Below are positions 8,863 to 16,685 of a DNA stretch of 42,023 bases, piece by piece. Below the pieces are notes generated by a model that was given only the letters and a program-made list of their open reading frames with translations, had not been told where the DNA came from and made no database searches. Position numbers and translations under genes: made by a program. Each line of letters begins with the position of its first letter. The stretch's first letter is position 1. Source of the DNA: Lachnospiraceae bacterium (GTDB lineage Bacteria > Bacillota > Clostridia > Lachnospirales > Lachnospiraceae); the NCBI GenBank assembly GCA_028727605.1, contig JAQYOA010000122.1, positions 1 through 42,023 of the forward strand, given 5' to 3'.

Positions 8863-10155
8863 TTAGAAAATCGGATAAATGGACATAATCCAGAATACAC
8901 TGACTACACTGATGACAATGAAAGGAATCCAGCCCATCTTCACCAACTGTTTTACGGAGTAATTGCCGGCGCCCATCATCAGAGGCACAGCCGGTGTGGC
9001 CAGAGGGGTAAAGAAAGCGGTCATGGATGCAATCATACAGAGCATGATCGGTCCGATGGGATTTGCGCCCATGGATTTGCAGATCATAATGTACAGCGGC
9101 ACGAAAATGGAATAGATTCCCAGATTCAGCATGAACTGTGTCAGGATAAACGGTACCAGGAAGAAAATAAATCCTGCGATGTAATTGTTATGTACGCCGA
9201 GAATAATGCCGGACAGATGTTCTCCGATCATGTCTGCAACACCGGTGCCGGAAAGAGCAGTTCCAATGGCAAGAGCACCCACGAAAAGGAGAACCATACT
9301 CAGGTTCATGGACTCAATCAGTTCTTTCTTGTTCATGATACCGGAAGCTGCGATAACCAGTGCGCCGATAAATGCAATTTCCCAGGTGGGAAGGCCGATT
9401 TTACCGGAGAACAGAAGGCCGAGGAGCACACAGACGAAAGTTGCATAGCCGATAAATTCGCGGACAGGGCTAAGCTTTTCCGGCTCTTTGGAATCTTTTA
9501 TCTGAAAGGAAGCGTCTGCAGCGGGAGTATCCGGAGCAAAACGGGGTACAACGAAGATGGCCAGCAGAAGAATTACAATCATCGTTGGAGCTTTGGCATA
9601 CATGATGTCCATAATGCTCATGTTGTAAGATGTATATTCATATGCCTCGAGAAAGCCCTGAATTCTGGCCATTTCACTGACAGATGCGCTGAACGGCAGC
9701 GTGATTACGGTACCGATCGCCGTAATTCCCAGAGAGAACATCATCTTGGAAGGAGAGATGTTCATTTCTTTACAGACACCGTAGGCGAGGGGAAATACAA
9801 CACTGAAGCAGGCAGCGGCGCTTGGGATAAACTGTGCGAGAATACAGGTCAGGATTACATATCCGGCAAGTACTTTTGTAAAAGAGCCTTTGCTGATACG
9901 GCAGATAAACGCAGAAATTTTTTTCACCATTTGCGTGCGGTTCAGACCTGCGGAAACGATGAACATACTTGCCATCAGAATGGCACTGGAGTTTGAGAAG
10001 CATCCCAGGGCGTCAGAGGGCTCCATACATCCGGTGAGCATCAGTGCGGCTACACTGATCAGGGAAATGACTGCCATGGAAATACGGCTGCTTAAGAATG
10101 CATAAGCGAGCAGTGTCAGGATAAAAATAATCAGGCAGATCGTCATTTGATTCAT
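8863..10155 (-). CDS. SLC13/ArsB-type permease (DASS-like anion or carboxylate transporter)
   Basis: A 430-residue integral membrane protein with about 11 strongly hydrophobic segments. Family marks are two related halves, each with a polar hairpin-like region: SNSSAILMASMFIVSAGL in the first half and AFFTPLATPAVPLMMGAG in the second. The general pattern fits the ion-transporter superfamily that includes SLC13 dicarboxylate/citrate carriers and ArsB/NhaD. The substrate cannot be told from sequence. It is the first gene of the minus-strand cluster, directly upstream of the M20 peptidase, so the carried compound may be an organic anion such as an acidic or N-acylated amino acid or peptide; that is inference. 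AAAGGAG precedes ATG 10155. Confidence 0.82.
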   Translation of the reverse strand: MNQMTICLIIFILTLLAYAFLSSRISMAVISLISVAALMLTGCMEPSDALGCFSNSSAILMASMFIVSAGLNRTQMVKKISAFICRISKGSFTKVLAGYVILTCILAQFIPSAAACFSVVFPLAYGVCKEMNISPSKMMFSLGITAIGTVITLPFSASVSEMARIQGFLEAYEYTSYNMSIMDIMYAKAPTMIVILLLAIFVVPRFAPDTPAADASFQIKDSKEPEKLSPVREFIGYATFVCVLLGLLFSGKIGLPTWEIAFIGALVIAASGIMNKKELIESMNLSMVLLFVGALAIGTALSGTGVADMIGEHLSGIILGVHNNYIAGFIFFLVPFILTQFMLNLGIYSIFVPLYIMICKSMGANPIGPIMLCMIASMTAFFTPLATPAVPLMMGAGNYSVKQLVKMGWIPFIVISVVSVFWIMSIYPIF

Positions 10156-10196
10156 AACGGTTTCTCCTTTCGAGGTATAAATAAAATTTTAGATAC

Positions 10197-10247
10197 AAAA
10201 AACGCAAAGAAGCGTTTGTTACAAGGGGGTTTTCGCTTCTTTGCGTT
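10197..10247 (-). terminator. Terminator-like hairpin in the leader of the permease operon (possible attenuator)
   Basis: A perfect 14-bp inverted repeat (10201-10214 with 10234-10247) encloses a 19-base loop containing a run of five G on the plus strand. On the minus strand it is followed by six T (10202 down to 10197). It lies 42 bases upstream of the permease start codon and directly downstream of a candidate minus-strand promoter, so it would form at the very 5' end of that mRNA. It cannot be the ordinary end of a minus-strand gene, because the gene to its right (lysR) runs the other way. Function as an attenuator is inference. Confidence 0.6.
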
Positions 10248-10260
10248 CTTTCTGCCTAGA

Positions 10261-10290
10261 ATGATAGCACTTGACAGAGTTCGGCACCAA
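10261..10290 (-). promoter_or_regulatory. Candidate promoter of the permease-peptidase operon
   Basis: On the minus strand TTGGTG (10285-10290) and TATCAT (10261-10266) are 18 bases apart. The boxes overlap the divergent lysR promoter, as is common for LysR-controlled targets. The -35 match is weak, which would suit an activator-dependent promoter. Confidence 0.35.
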
Positions 10291-10299
10291 ATATATTAT
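10271..10299 (+). promoter_or_regulatory. Sigma-A promoter of the LysR regulator gene
   Basis: A perfect TTGACA (10271-10276) and TATTAT (10294-10299) with the ideal 17-base spacer, 79 bases upstream of the lysR start. AT-rich sequence with partial dyad symmetry follows (10296-10325) and could contain the LysR binding site, but I cannot assign a clear T-N11-A operator. Confidence 0.8.
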
Positions 10300-10377
10300 C
10301 TTTATAAAATCGTATAAAAAATATTTATGAGAAAAGAGCCAATAGACATATCATATGAATTCGAGGGGTGTAAAATA

Positions 10378-11298
10378 ATGAAATTTGATGCGATCTTTTA
10401 TGCGTTGGAAGTGGCAGACGCAGGGTCTTTCAGTCAGGCTGCCAGGAATCTGTATCTGTCTCAGCCGAATTTAAGCTATGCGGTCCGCCAGCTGGAACAG
10501 GATCTGGGTGTACAGCTCTTTTTGCGGGTTCCCGGAGGTGTAGTTCCAACGGAGGCCGGTCAGGAACTGATTGAGCGGTTTCGGATTATCCGGCGGGAAT
10601 ATGATCAGATACAGGAAATTTCCCGGCTGCCGCACCGGGATTTCGCCCGTCAGCTTCGCGTCGGTTCCCTTCGCTCCAGCCGGGCCGCCAGAGCGTTTAC
10701 CCTTTTTGCAAAAGAATATGCCGGAGAAGGATGCCGTTTTTCTTTTTTGAATTACGACACGTTGGACAGTCTGATTGAGGAAATCACAACGAACAAGCTG
10801 GATCTGGCTGTGATCGGAACCTTTTCCACTCATGTAAAAACCATGTACGGCAAGCTCAAAAACTGTGATCTGGAGTATCATCTGATTGGAAGAAGCCCGC
10901 TGTGTGCCGTGGTTGGGAAAGCCAACCCGCTTTACGGGAGGGAAGAACCCGTTCAAATGGCGGAGTTGTATCCGTTTACTGCCGTTCAGTATGGACCGAC
11001 AGCCAATGATCCCAGCCATTCGCTTCTTCATGAGACCGGCTTGTCCTTGCATGCAGCCGGGGAAATCAGTGTCACAGGAGCACAGATTTTCTTTGACCTC
11101 ATTACGGAAACCGATGTCATAGGACTGGTTGCCGCCCGGCCGGAAGCTTTCCGAAAATATCATGAAGAACCGGAAATCTGGATTGTCCCTGTCAGTGACT
11201 GTGAGCTTATGGGTGAATTCGGCTGGATCAAGCCAAACCGCACAGTGCTGCCGGAACCGGCACAGAAGTACCTGGATATTCTGTTGGGACTTTATTAA
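10378..11298 (+). CDS. LysR-family transcriptional regulator
   Basis: A 306-residue regulator. Residues 1-60 form the winged helix-turn-helix: ALEVADAGSFSQAARNLYLSQPNLS followed by VRQLEQDLGVQLFLR is the standard LysR signature (cited in pieces). The rest is the two-lobe effector-binding domain (RQLRVGSLRSS, LDLAVIGTF, PLCAVVGKANP). ATG 10378 is selected because GAGGGG lies about 9 bases upstream and the protein begins right at the helix-turn-helix; an ATG at 10327 would add an unusual 17-residue tail. It is divergent from the permease-peptidase-importer cluster and probably controls it, with a peptide, amino acid or organic acid as co-inducer. That role is inferred from position. Confidence 0.9.
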   Translation: MKFDAIFYALEVADAGSFSQAARNLYLSQPNLSYAVRQLEQDLGVQLFLRVPGGVVPTEAGQELIERFRIIRREYDQIQEISRLPHRDFARQLRVGSLRSSRAARAFTLFAKEYAGEGCRFSFLNYDTLDSLIEEITTNKLDLAVIGTFSTHVKTMYGKLKNCDLEYHLIGRSPLCAVVGKANPLYGREEPVQMAELYPFTAVQYGPTANDPSHSLLHETGLSLHAAGEISVTGAQIFFDLITETDVIGLVAARPEAFRKYHEEPEIWIVPVSDCELMGEFGWIKPNRTVLPEPAQKYLDILLGLY

Positions 11299-11451
11299 AG
11301 AATTTTTGGATGATAAAACAAACTGCTTCTAAACATATCTTTCATAAAATAGAAAAATGTTACATGCTGCAAAAATCCATTCCGGGAAATGATCCTCTCC
11401 TCTAATGCCCACCATGAGCTAATCACGGTGGGTAGTTCACTTTGAGCGGAT

Positions 11452-12753
11452 TTAGACAAGCGTGTCATCCAAGAGGAAATCAATGATGCCGATATTGAGG
11501 ATGCCGCTGTCATCATACCAACGCTTGCGAATATCATGACGGACAATGATCTTCGGGAAGGAATCGCCGGTCAACGCGAAAGGCTTATTTTCGGTGATTG
11601 CCTTTTCCTCTGTTCCCAGAGCGTAGGCGGACTGAATGTAGGTCTTCTTGCCGCCGGAGGTCGCAATGAAGTCGATTTCCCGTGCAACCGGCGTGACTTT
11701 TCCTTTGGAATTTTTCTCATTGCTGTAGACGATACCGATGTCAACGGAACATTCACGGATCAACAGCTCATTGAAAATGATATTCTCCATAATATGTGTC
11801 ATTTCCTGTTGACGGAAGCCGATACGGGCATTTCTCAGCCCGATGTCCTCGCAGTAGTATTTGTTGGGATAGTCAAAATAGCTCTTGCCTTTGACATCCC
11901 AGCGTTTGCATTCGGTGAAGAGGAAAGAATCCGATAAGTGATCCATATAGGCTTTCACGGTGTTTTGCGCAACGATATTCTCTCCACTGCGCTTTTGTAC
12001 GGTGTTGATGGTAGCCGCAACCTTCGTCGGATTGGTCAAAGAACCGATAGACGAACACAGTAAATCAAGAATAGCGGACAACACATCCTCACGCTTGATC
12101 TTTTTCCGCTCCACAATGTCCTTCAGATAAACCTCTGAAAACAGTGATTTCAGATAAGCCATCTTTGCAGCATCAGTTGGGCGGGACAAAATCAGCGGCA
12201 TACCGCCGTAGAAAGCATAATCATCGAAAGCGTCCTGCTTATCACCTCCAACGGCTGAATAGTATTCTGCAAAGGATAGCGGGTGCACACGAATCTCATC
12301 GCTTCGCCCTCTAAATTCAGTCAGTATATCAGAGGACAGCATTTTGGAGTTGCTGCCGGTCACATAAATGTCCAGGTTGGACAAAGACTTCAAATCGTTG
12401 AGTGCATCATAGAAGGTAATCTTTTTTCCGCCCGGATTATAGGGATTCGGTACCTCGTCAGACATCTGAATCTCGTCTACAAAGAGATAGTATTGGTCTG
12501 CGCTGTGTTCCACGATCCCCCGGACATGAGACGCAAGCTCCAATGGATTGCGATAGCGTATATCACGGGTCAAGTCCAGTTCAAAGGACAGAATGTGATT
12601 TTCGGCAACACCCTCGCTGAGAAGGTAGCTCTTGAACAAATTGCGAAGCAGATAGGACTTTCCGCATCTTCGAATGCCGGTGATTACCTTTACCTGACCA
12701 TCCCACATAAAAGAGATGATTTTCTTCAAATAGCGATCACGTTTTATTTCCAT
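11452..12753 (-). CDS. AAA ATPase with C-terminal DUF4143 domain
   Basis: A 433-residue protein. Residues 26-33 (GIRRCGKS) form Walker A, 88-95 (YYLFVDEI) Walker B, and VTGSNSKML near residue 135 looks like sensor 1. This is the AAA_14 type of N-terminal ATPase, followed by the C-terminal DUF4143 region with the nuclease-like pattern 'REIDFIA' near residue 365. The family is widespread, often in multiple variable copies, and its biological role is not established. ATG 12753 is preceded by GGAGGT. It sits between lysR and spoVT next to AT-rich, atypical DNA, which suggests an accessory insertion. There is no terminal repeat or transposase to prove mobility. Confidence 0.88.
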   Translation of the reverse strand: MEIKRDRYLKKIISFMWDGQVKVITGIRRCGKSYLLRNLFKSYLLSEGVAENHILSFELDLTRDIRYRNPLELASHVRGIVEHSADQYYLFVDEIQMSDEVPNPYNPGGKKITFYDALNDLKSLSNLDIYVTGSNSKMLSSDILTEFRGRSDEIRVHPLSFAEYYSAVGGDKQDAFDDYAFYGGMPLILSRPTDAAKMAYLKSLFSEVYLKDIVERKKIKREDVLSAILDLLCSSIGSLTNPTKVAATINTVQKRSGENIVAQNTVKAYMDHLSDSFLFTECKRWDVKGKSYFDYPNKYYCEDIGLRNARIGFRQQEMTHIMENIIFNELLIRECSVDIGIVYSNEKNSKGKVTPVAREIDFIATSGGKKTYIQSAYALGTEEKAITENKPFALTGDSFPKIIVRHDIRKRWYDDSGILNIGIIDFLLDDTLV

Positions 12754-12801
12754 AATCCAACCTCCGTTGAAAACTTGCTGGTATTATCATGCTACTTTTC
12801 A

Positions 12802-13134
12802 ATGAATATTATGCTCCAACGCGAGAGAAAAATCAACGGTATCGCTGAAAAGTTTACAAATAAATCGGACAACATTTCAATGGAACAAGCGAGGAGGATT
12901 GACGATGGAATGTATCATCTGCTGTTTGATGAAATTCAGAAGTTGGATTGCCTTGAGGCTGTTTTAAATGGCTATCTGCGTAAAGACAATATGGATGTGA
13001 TGGAGTTTTTTCTGTCACGGCGGAGATTTACATCGGACATGAAACAGGGAATAATTTTGCCTGCGTTTCCACATAATAACTCCAAATCAAAAACTTTGAA
13101 GAACAGGCTAATGGATTTGGAGGAAACGATATGA
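12802..13134 (+). CDS. Small hypothetical protein overlapping spoVT
   Basis: An open frame of up to 110 residues starting at ATG 12802; later in-frame ATGs at 12811 and 12880 are possible (107 and 84 residues). The stop TGA overlaps the spoVT ATG (ATGA), an arrangement typical of coupled genes, but it also follows if the frame is merely open by chance. Around residues 25-80 there is an amphipathic, charged pattern (MYHLLFDEIQKLDCLEAVL, then MDVMEFFLSRRRF). I recognise no family. The DNA is AT-richer than its neighbours, in keeping with the adjacent DUF4143 gene. GGAGG before a different-frame ATG at 12905 hints that the region may be decayed. Confidence 0.35.
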   Translation: MNIMLQRERKINGIAEKFTNKSDNISMEQARRIDDGMYHLLFDEIQKLDCLEAVLNGYLRKDNMDVMEFFLSRRRFTSDMKQGIILPAFPHNNSKSKTLKNRLMDLEETI

Positions 13135-13676
13135 AAGCAACAGGGATTGTAAGAAGAATCGACGATCTGGGCCGCGTGGTTGTGCCAAAGGAGATTCGCC
13201 GCACGATGCGTATCCGGGAGGGACAGGCTATGGAAATATTTACCGGCAGGGAGGGGGAAATTGTCCTGAAAAAGTATTCTCCCATCGAAGAACTGACCGA
13301 GTGCGCCAGTCAGTATGCCAAAGCGATGGCCCAGGTGGTGGGACATCTGGTGTGCATCAGTGATCATGAGCAGATTGTGGCAGCCTGCGGACCGGATCAG
13401 AAACATTATCAGGGGAAACCGATCAGCGAAGAAATGGAGAAGGTGATTATCGCTCGTACAGCAGTCAGTGCACGTCCGGGGGAGAGAGAATACATTCCGA
13501 TTCTGGGAGAAGACACCAAGAAAACGTCTCAGGTTATTGTACCGATTTTAAGTGCCGGAGATGCCATCGGGGCGGTGATGGTCATCGCAAAGACGCCGGA
13601 GAGTATTCTTGGAGAGCAGGAAAAGAAACTGGCCCAGGTGGCAGCGGCATATCTGGGTCAGCAGATGGAGCAGTGA
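13131..13676 (+). CDS. spoVT: Stage V sporulation protein T
   Basis: A 181-residue transcription factor. Residues 1-52 form the AbrB-type swapped-hairpin DNA-binding domain (ATGIVRRIDDLGRVVVPKEI, then RRTMRIREG), and about 56-178 a GAF-like domain. Length and sequence agree with SpoVT, the forespore regulator that tunes sigma-G genes and spore coat and germination functions. ATG 13131 has GGAGG 7 bases upstream, lying inside the preceding small frame. In many Clostridia spoVT is monocistronic; here an imperfect hairpin terminator follows. Its presence is the clearest sign that this organism forms endospores. Confidence 0.95.
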   Translation: MKATGIVRRIDDLGRVVVPKEIRRTMRIREGQAMEIFTGREGEIVLKKYSPIEELTECASQYAKAMAQVVGHLVCISDHEQIVAACGPDQKHYQGKPISEEMEKVIIARTAVSARPGEREYIPILGEDTKKTSQVIVPILSAGDAIGAVMVIAKTPESILGEQEKKLAQVAAAYLGQQMEQ

Positions 13677-13705
13677 TCAGGAAGAATTTTATATCTTTGG
13701 TTTGC

Positions 13706-13762
13706 AGACAGTCAAAAGTGCTTTGAATCCTGAGGGAATCCAAGTGACTTTGGCTGTCTTTT
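13706..13762 (+). terminator. Imperfect hairpin terminator after spoVT
   Basis: AGACAG(T)CAAA... beginning at 13706 pairs with the complementary arm ending CTGTCT at 13759, with one wobble and a bulge, around a loop near 13726-13740. It is followed by TTT and then an AT-rich stretch. Confidence 0.65.
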
Positions 13763-13890
13763 GCTGTATAATTATTTCATCGATTTTGGGAGTGCGCAGC
13801 ACGGAGAAATCGACGTCAGACTTATTTGTTGGGCAACTCATAAAATTTTGTCCGTGGGGGATTTTACAGAAAAAGGAGAGGAAAAGAGCT
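13763..13890 (+). promoter_or_regulatory. Leader of the glycoside hydrolase gene: TATAAT box and stem-loop
   Basis: A perfect TATAAT (13767-13772) lacks a convincing -35 at 17 bases, so it may need an activator. Downstream, TCGATTT (13780-13786) pairs with AAATCGA (13807-13813), enclosing an inner GTGC/GCAC hairpin (13792-13802). The leader ends with AAAAGGAGAGG (13871-13881), the ribosome site of the hydrolase. I recognise no known riboswitch. Confidence 0.4.
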
Positions 13891-16608
13891 ATGAGGGAAG
13901 AGCAGAAAACGAGGATGCCGCTCTGGGGACCGTATTCGAAAAAGTATATGGGTCTTTCCAGAATGATGAAAGAAAGCCGCATTTGCGGTGCCAGATTTGA
14001 TCTTGTTGTGTACCCAACCTATGCCAACAGTTCAGTGCCGGTGCCGAATGTCACCGTTCCGTCCGGATATCATCCATTTGCGTGTGACAATGAGGGAAAC
14101 TATTACCGCTATCGCTATGAATTGATCTGGAAAGATCAGCTGTATGCGGATGTGGATCTTTTTGCTATTGATGAGGAAACCTGGGGAATCTGTGTGGACT
14201 ACCACAATCAGACACAGAAACCGCAGAACTGTCTGCTGAATTTTTTTGCCGCTATTGAATATCCCATGAAGTGGTTCTGCAGACCGGTTCTGCCGCAAAA
14301 GAATGAATTCTGGGATGCGTTGGATTACAAAGAGTTTTATTTTCAGAAAGACCGGCCATGGAAACATCTGAGCCCGGATGCTTTGCGGCCGGGGGAAGTA
14401 TCTGTTCCTGAATTTACCAACGGATGCGGTCTGGGAGAGACATTCTATCATTTAATGGCCTCCCATCTCTCTCTGAAGTGGTTCGGAGGAGATAAAGGCG
14501 ACGGAGTGTCCTGGCACAGAACGCTTTCTGACGATTATCAGAATGCAGTGCTGACGGTTCGCTATAAGACGCCGTTGGAGCAGGGAGATGTTCCTTTTAC
14601 CGTTACCTTCGGAGAGAAGAGTCAGACCCTTTTCTTCCCGGCATCAAAAGAGGCGGCAAGCGTTGTGGTGCCTCTCGGGGAATTGAAAAAAGGAGAATTT
14701 GATCTGAGAATGTGTGCCGGCGGAACGGACGGAAATGGTGTTGTGCTGGATTATCTGTGCATCACAGAGGCGAATGAGGCCGGGAAAATTGAAAACCGGA
14801 TGGAACAGCCGGATGTGATTCCGGAAATTACCCGGGAGGACGGGCAGGAGGTTTACCGCTACCGTTACGGGGAAGCTCCGATTTATTTTTCTATCGAAAA
14901 TCCGAGAGTGCGCAGACGGAAATTAAATTCCGGCTGTCTGGAAGATGCGCTGATTACAAGGCTGACGAATTCAGACCACACCTATGATGACCTGACCCGC
15001 AGTTTTACCGGGTCTTTCTCGGAAAAACATTCGGACGACGGCTTTTATGATAATCATGTGGTGGAAGCGATTTTCCTTCAGGGAGGAGAGAGCCGCAGGG
15101 AGTACGCCTGGGTCAGCACCAAAAAGGTTCACTTCAGCCACAAGGAGCTGGAGGAACTCTGGAAAAAACGCGCCGCAGCGGCAAAGGAGACGGGACATAA
15201 TCCGGAAGGGGAGCCTTATGAATTGTCGGTGCGTCTTCTGAAATCCGCCCTTTTTACCAACGTGGTGTATCCGATTTTCCGGCATGGAGAGCCGATTGCC
15301 CATTATACACCGGGAAAACGGTGGGACAGCCTTTATACCTGGGATTCGGGTTTTATCGGTCTTGGAATGCTGGAATATTCTCCGGAAAAGGCAGAGTATA
15401 TTATGGATGTCTATCTGTCGGAGGAGGAGAATACGGATTTTGCGTTCCTGTTCCATGGATCGCTGATTCCCACTCAGTTTTACCTGTATTATGAAATGAT
15501 GCAGAAGGCTGCAAAAGAAAAACGCAGTGATTTGAAAAAGTATTATCCGATGTTCCGCCGGGCGTGGAGATTTTATTCCGGGCGGTCGGAAGGATCCTTT
15601 ACGGGACGGATTCCGGGAGATTTGCTGACACCCTATGATTACTTTTACAATGCCAGCGGAATGGATGACTATCCGCCGCAGGTAGCCCTCCACAGGGAAC
15701 ATCTGGAGAAAAATATTCTGCCGGTCTGCACGAATGCGCATTTTATCCGCTTTAGTAAAATGATGATTCAGATCGCAAAACAGTTCGGTTACGAAGAGGA
15801 TATCCGGGAGTATCAGGAAGCATGTGACCGGGTATCAAAGGCACTGCTGGAAAAATCCTGGGATGAAGACAGCGGATATTTTGGTTATGTGCTGTACCGG
15901 GAAGAGGATCAGACCTGGGAGATTCTGCGCACGCCGGAAGGAGAAAACTATAATAAGGGCGTGGACGGCATCACACCGCTGATTGACGGGATCTGTTCCC
16001 TGCAGCAGGAACAGAAACTGCTTGCTCATCTGAAATCGGAACAGGAACTGATGTCTCCGGTAGGCATTTCCACCGTAGATATGAGTGCTTCCTATTATTA
16101 TGACAACGGATACTGGAACGGCAGTGTCTGGTTCCCCTATCAGTATCTGATCTGGAAAGCACTTCTTGATATCGGAGAAAACGCACTCGCCTTTCAGGTT
16201 GCACAGCGTGCGCTTTCCGCCTGGAAGCAGGAGGTGGATTTCAGTTACAATACTTTTGAGATGATTCAGATTGCGACTGCCCAGGGAGGCTGGTTCCATC
16301 AGTTTGGCGGGCTTTCTGCGCCGATTGCCATCTGGTATCAGGCTTATTACCGGAGAGGGACAGTGACCGCCGGATTTGAGACCTGGATTGAATCGGCAGA
16401 ATTTACGGAAGATGTATCTGAGGCAAAAGTTTCTTATCGCCTTTGCAGCAGAAAAGAGAACCGTCTGGTTGTGGTTATGAATTCCGCTTATGACTATCAG
16501 GTGACGCAGGATGGAGAACCGGTACAGTGGGAAGAGCATGTGAAAGGAGCACTGGAAATTCATCTTCCCGGAACCGCCGGTGAATTAGTGATCACAAGAA
16601 AATGTTAG
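13891..16608 (+). CDS. GH63-like (alpha/alpha)6-barrel glycoside hydrolase
   Basis: A 905-residue protein without signal peptide, so probably cytoplasmic. ATG 13891 is chosen because AAAAGGAGAGG precedes it; the open frame extends upstream into spoVT without a ribosome site. The N-terminal 450 residues are beta-rich. The C-terminal half is a helical barrel related to GH63/trehalase-type enzymes: KRWDSLYTWDSGFIGLG near residues 477-494 resembles the 'W-D-S-x-F' element, and GYWNGSVWFPYQY from residue 740 the 'W-x-G-x-x-W' element of MGH1/GH63 proteins. Such enzymes act on alpha-linked glucose or mannose oligosaccharides. No transporter or regulator of sugar metabolism is adjacent, so the substrate is open. 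Fold-level call is good; the exact family needs a profile search. Confidence 0.75.
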   Translation: MREEQKTRMPLWGPYSKKYMGLSRMMKESRICGARFDLVVYPTYANSSVPVPNVTVPSGYHPFACDNEGNYYRYRYELIWKDQLYADVDLFAIDEETWGICVDYHNQTQKPQNCLLNFFAAIEYPMKWFCRPVLPQKNEFWDALDYKEFYFQKDRPWKHLSPDALRPGEVSVPEFTNGCGLGETFYHLMASHLSLKWFGGDKGDGVSWHRTLSDDYQNAVLTVRYKTPLEQGDVPFTVTFGEKSQTLFFPASKEAASVVVPLGELKKGEFDLRMCAGGTDGNGVVLDYLCITEANEAGKIENRMEQPDVIPEITREDGQEVYRYRYGEAPIYFSIENPRVRRRKLNSGCLEDALITRLTNSDHTYDDLTRSFTGSFSEKHSDDGFYDNHVVEAIFLQGGESRREYAWVSTKKVHFSHKELEELWKKRAAAAKETGHNPEGEPYELSVRLLKSALFTNVVYPIFRHGEPIAHYTPGKRWDSLYTWDSGFIGLGMLEYSPEKAEYIMDVYLSEEENTDFAFLFHGSLIPTQFYLYYEMMQKAAKEKRSDLKKYYPMFRRAWRFYSGRSEGSFTGRIPGDLLTPYDYFYNASGMDDYPPQVALHREHLEKNILPVCTNAHFIRFSKMMIQIAKQFGYEEDIREYQEACDRVSKALLEKSWDEDSGYFGYVLYREEDQTWEILRTPEGENYNKGVDGITPLIDGICSLQQEQKLLAHLKSEQELMSPVGISTVDMSASYYYDNGYWNGSVWFPYQYLIWKALLDIGENALAFQVAQRALSAWKQEVDFSYNTFEMIQIATAQGGWFHQFGGLSAPIAIWYQAYYRRGTVTAGFETWIESAEFTEDVSEAKVSYRLCSRKENRLVVVMNSAYDYQVTQDGEPVQWEEHVKGALEIHLPGTAGELVITRKC

Positions 16609-16610
16609 GC

Positions 16611-16639
16611 TTGACTTTTATACGGTACCAAAATAGAAT
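16611..16639 (+). promoter_or_regulatory. Sigma-A promoter for the CDF exporter
   Basis: TTGACT (16611-16616) and TAGAAT (16634-16639) with a 17-base spacer, starting two bases after the glycoside hydrolase stop codon and 47 bases before the exporter start codon. No terminator separates it from the hydrolase. Confidence 0.75.
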
Positions 16640-16685
16640 AGACTGAAAATAACAGACAGTCAGTATTTGGGAGGGAACGGAAAGT

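Noticed and set aside
9190-9996. Plus-strand open frame of about 268 codons opposite the permease
   Set aside because: Antisense to a membrane protein with clear helices; its translation is rich in His, Cys and charged residues with no family pattern.
11408-11432. CCCACC/GGTGGG hairpin between lysR and the DUF4143 gene as terminator
   Set aside because: The stem has only six pairs and there is no T-run on either strand.
12283-12801. Plus-strand open frame extending the small ORF upstream, opposite the DUF4143 gene
   Set aside because: This part is antisense to the ATPase coding region and shows no protein-like family pattern; only the part right of 12802 was kept, at low confidence.
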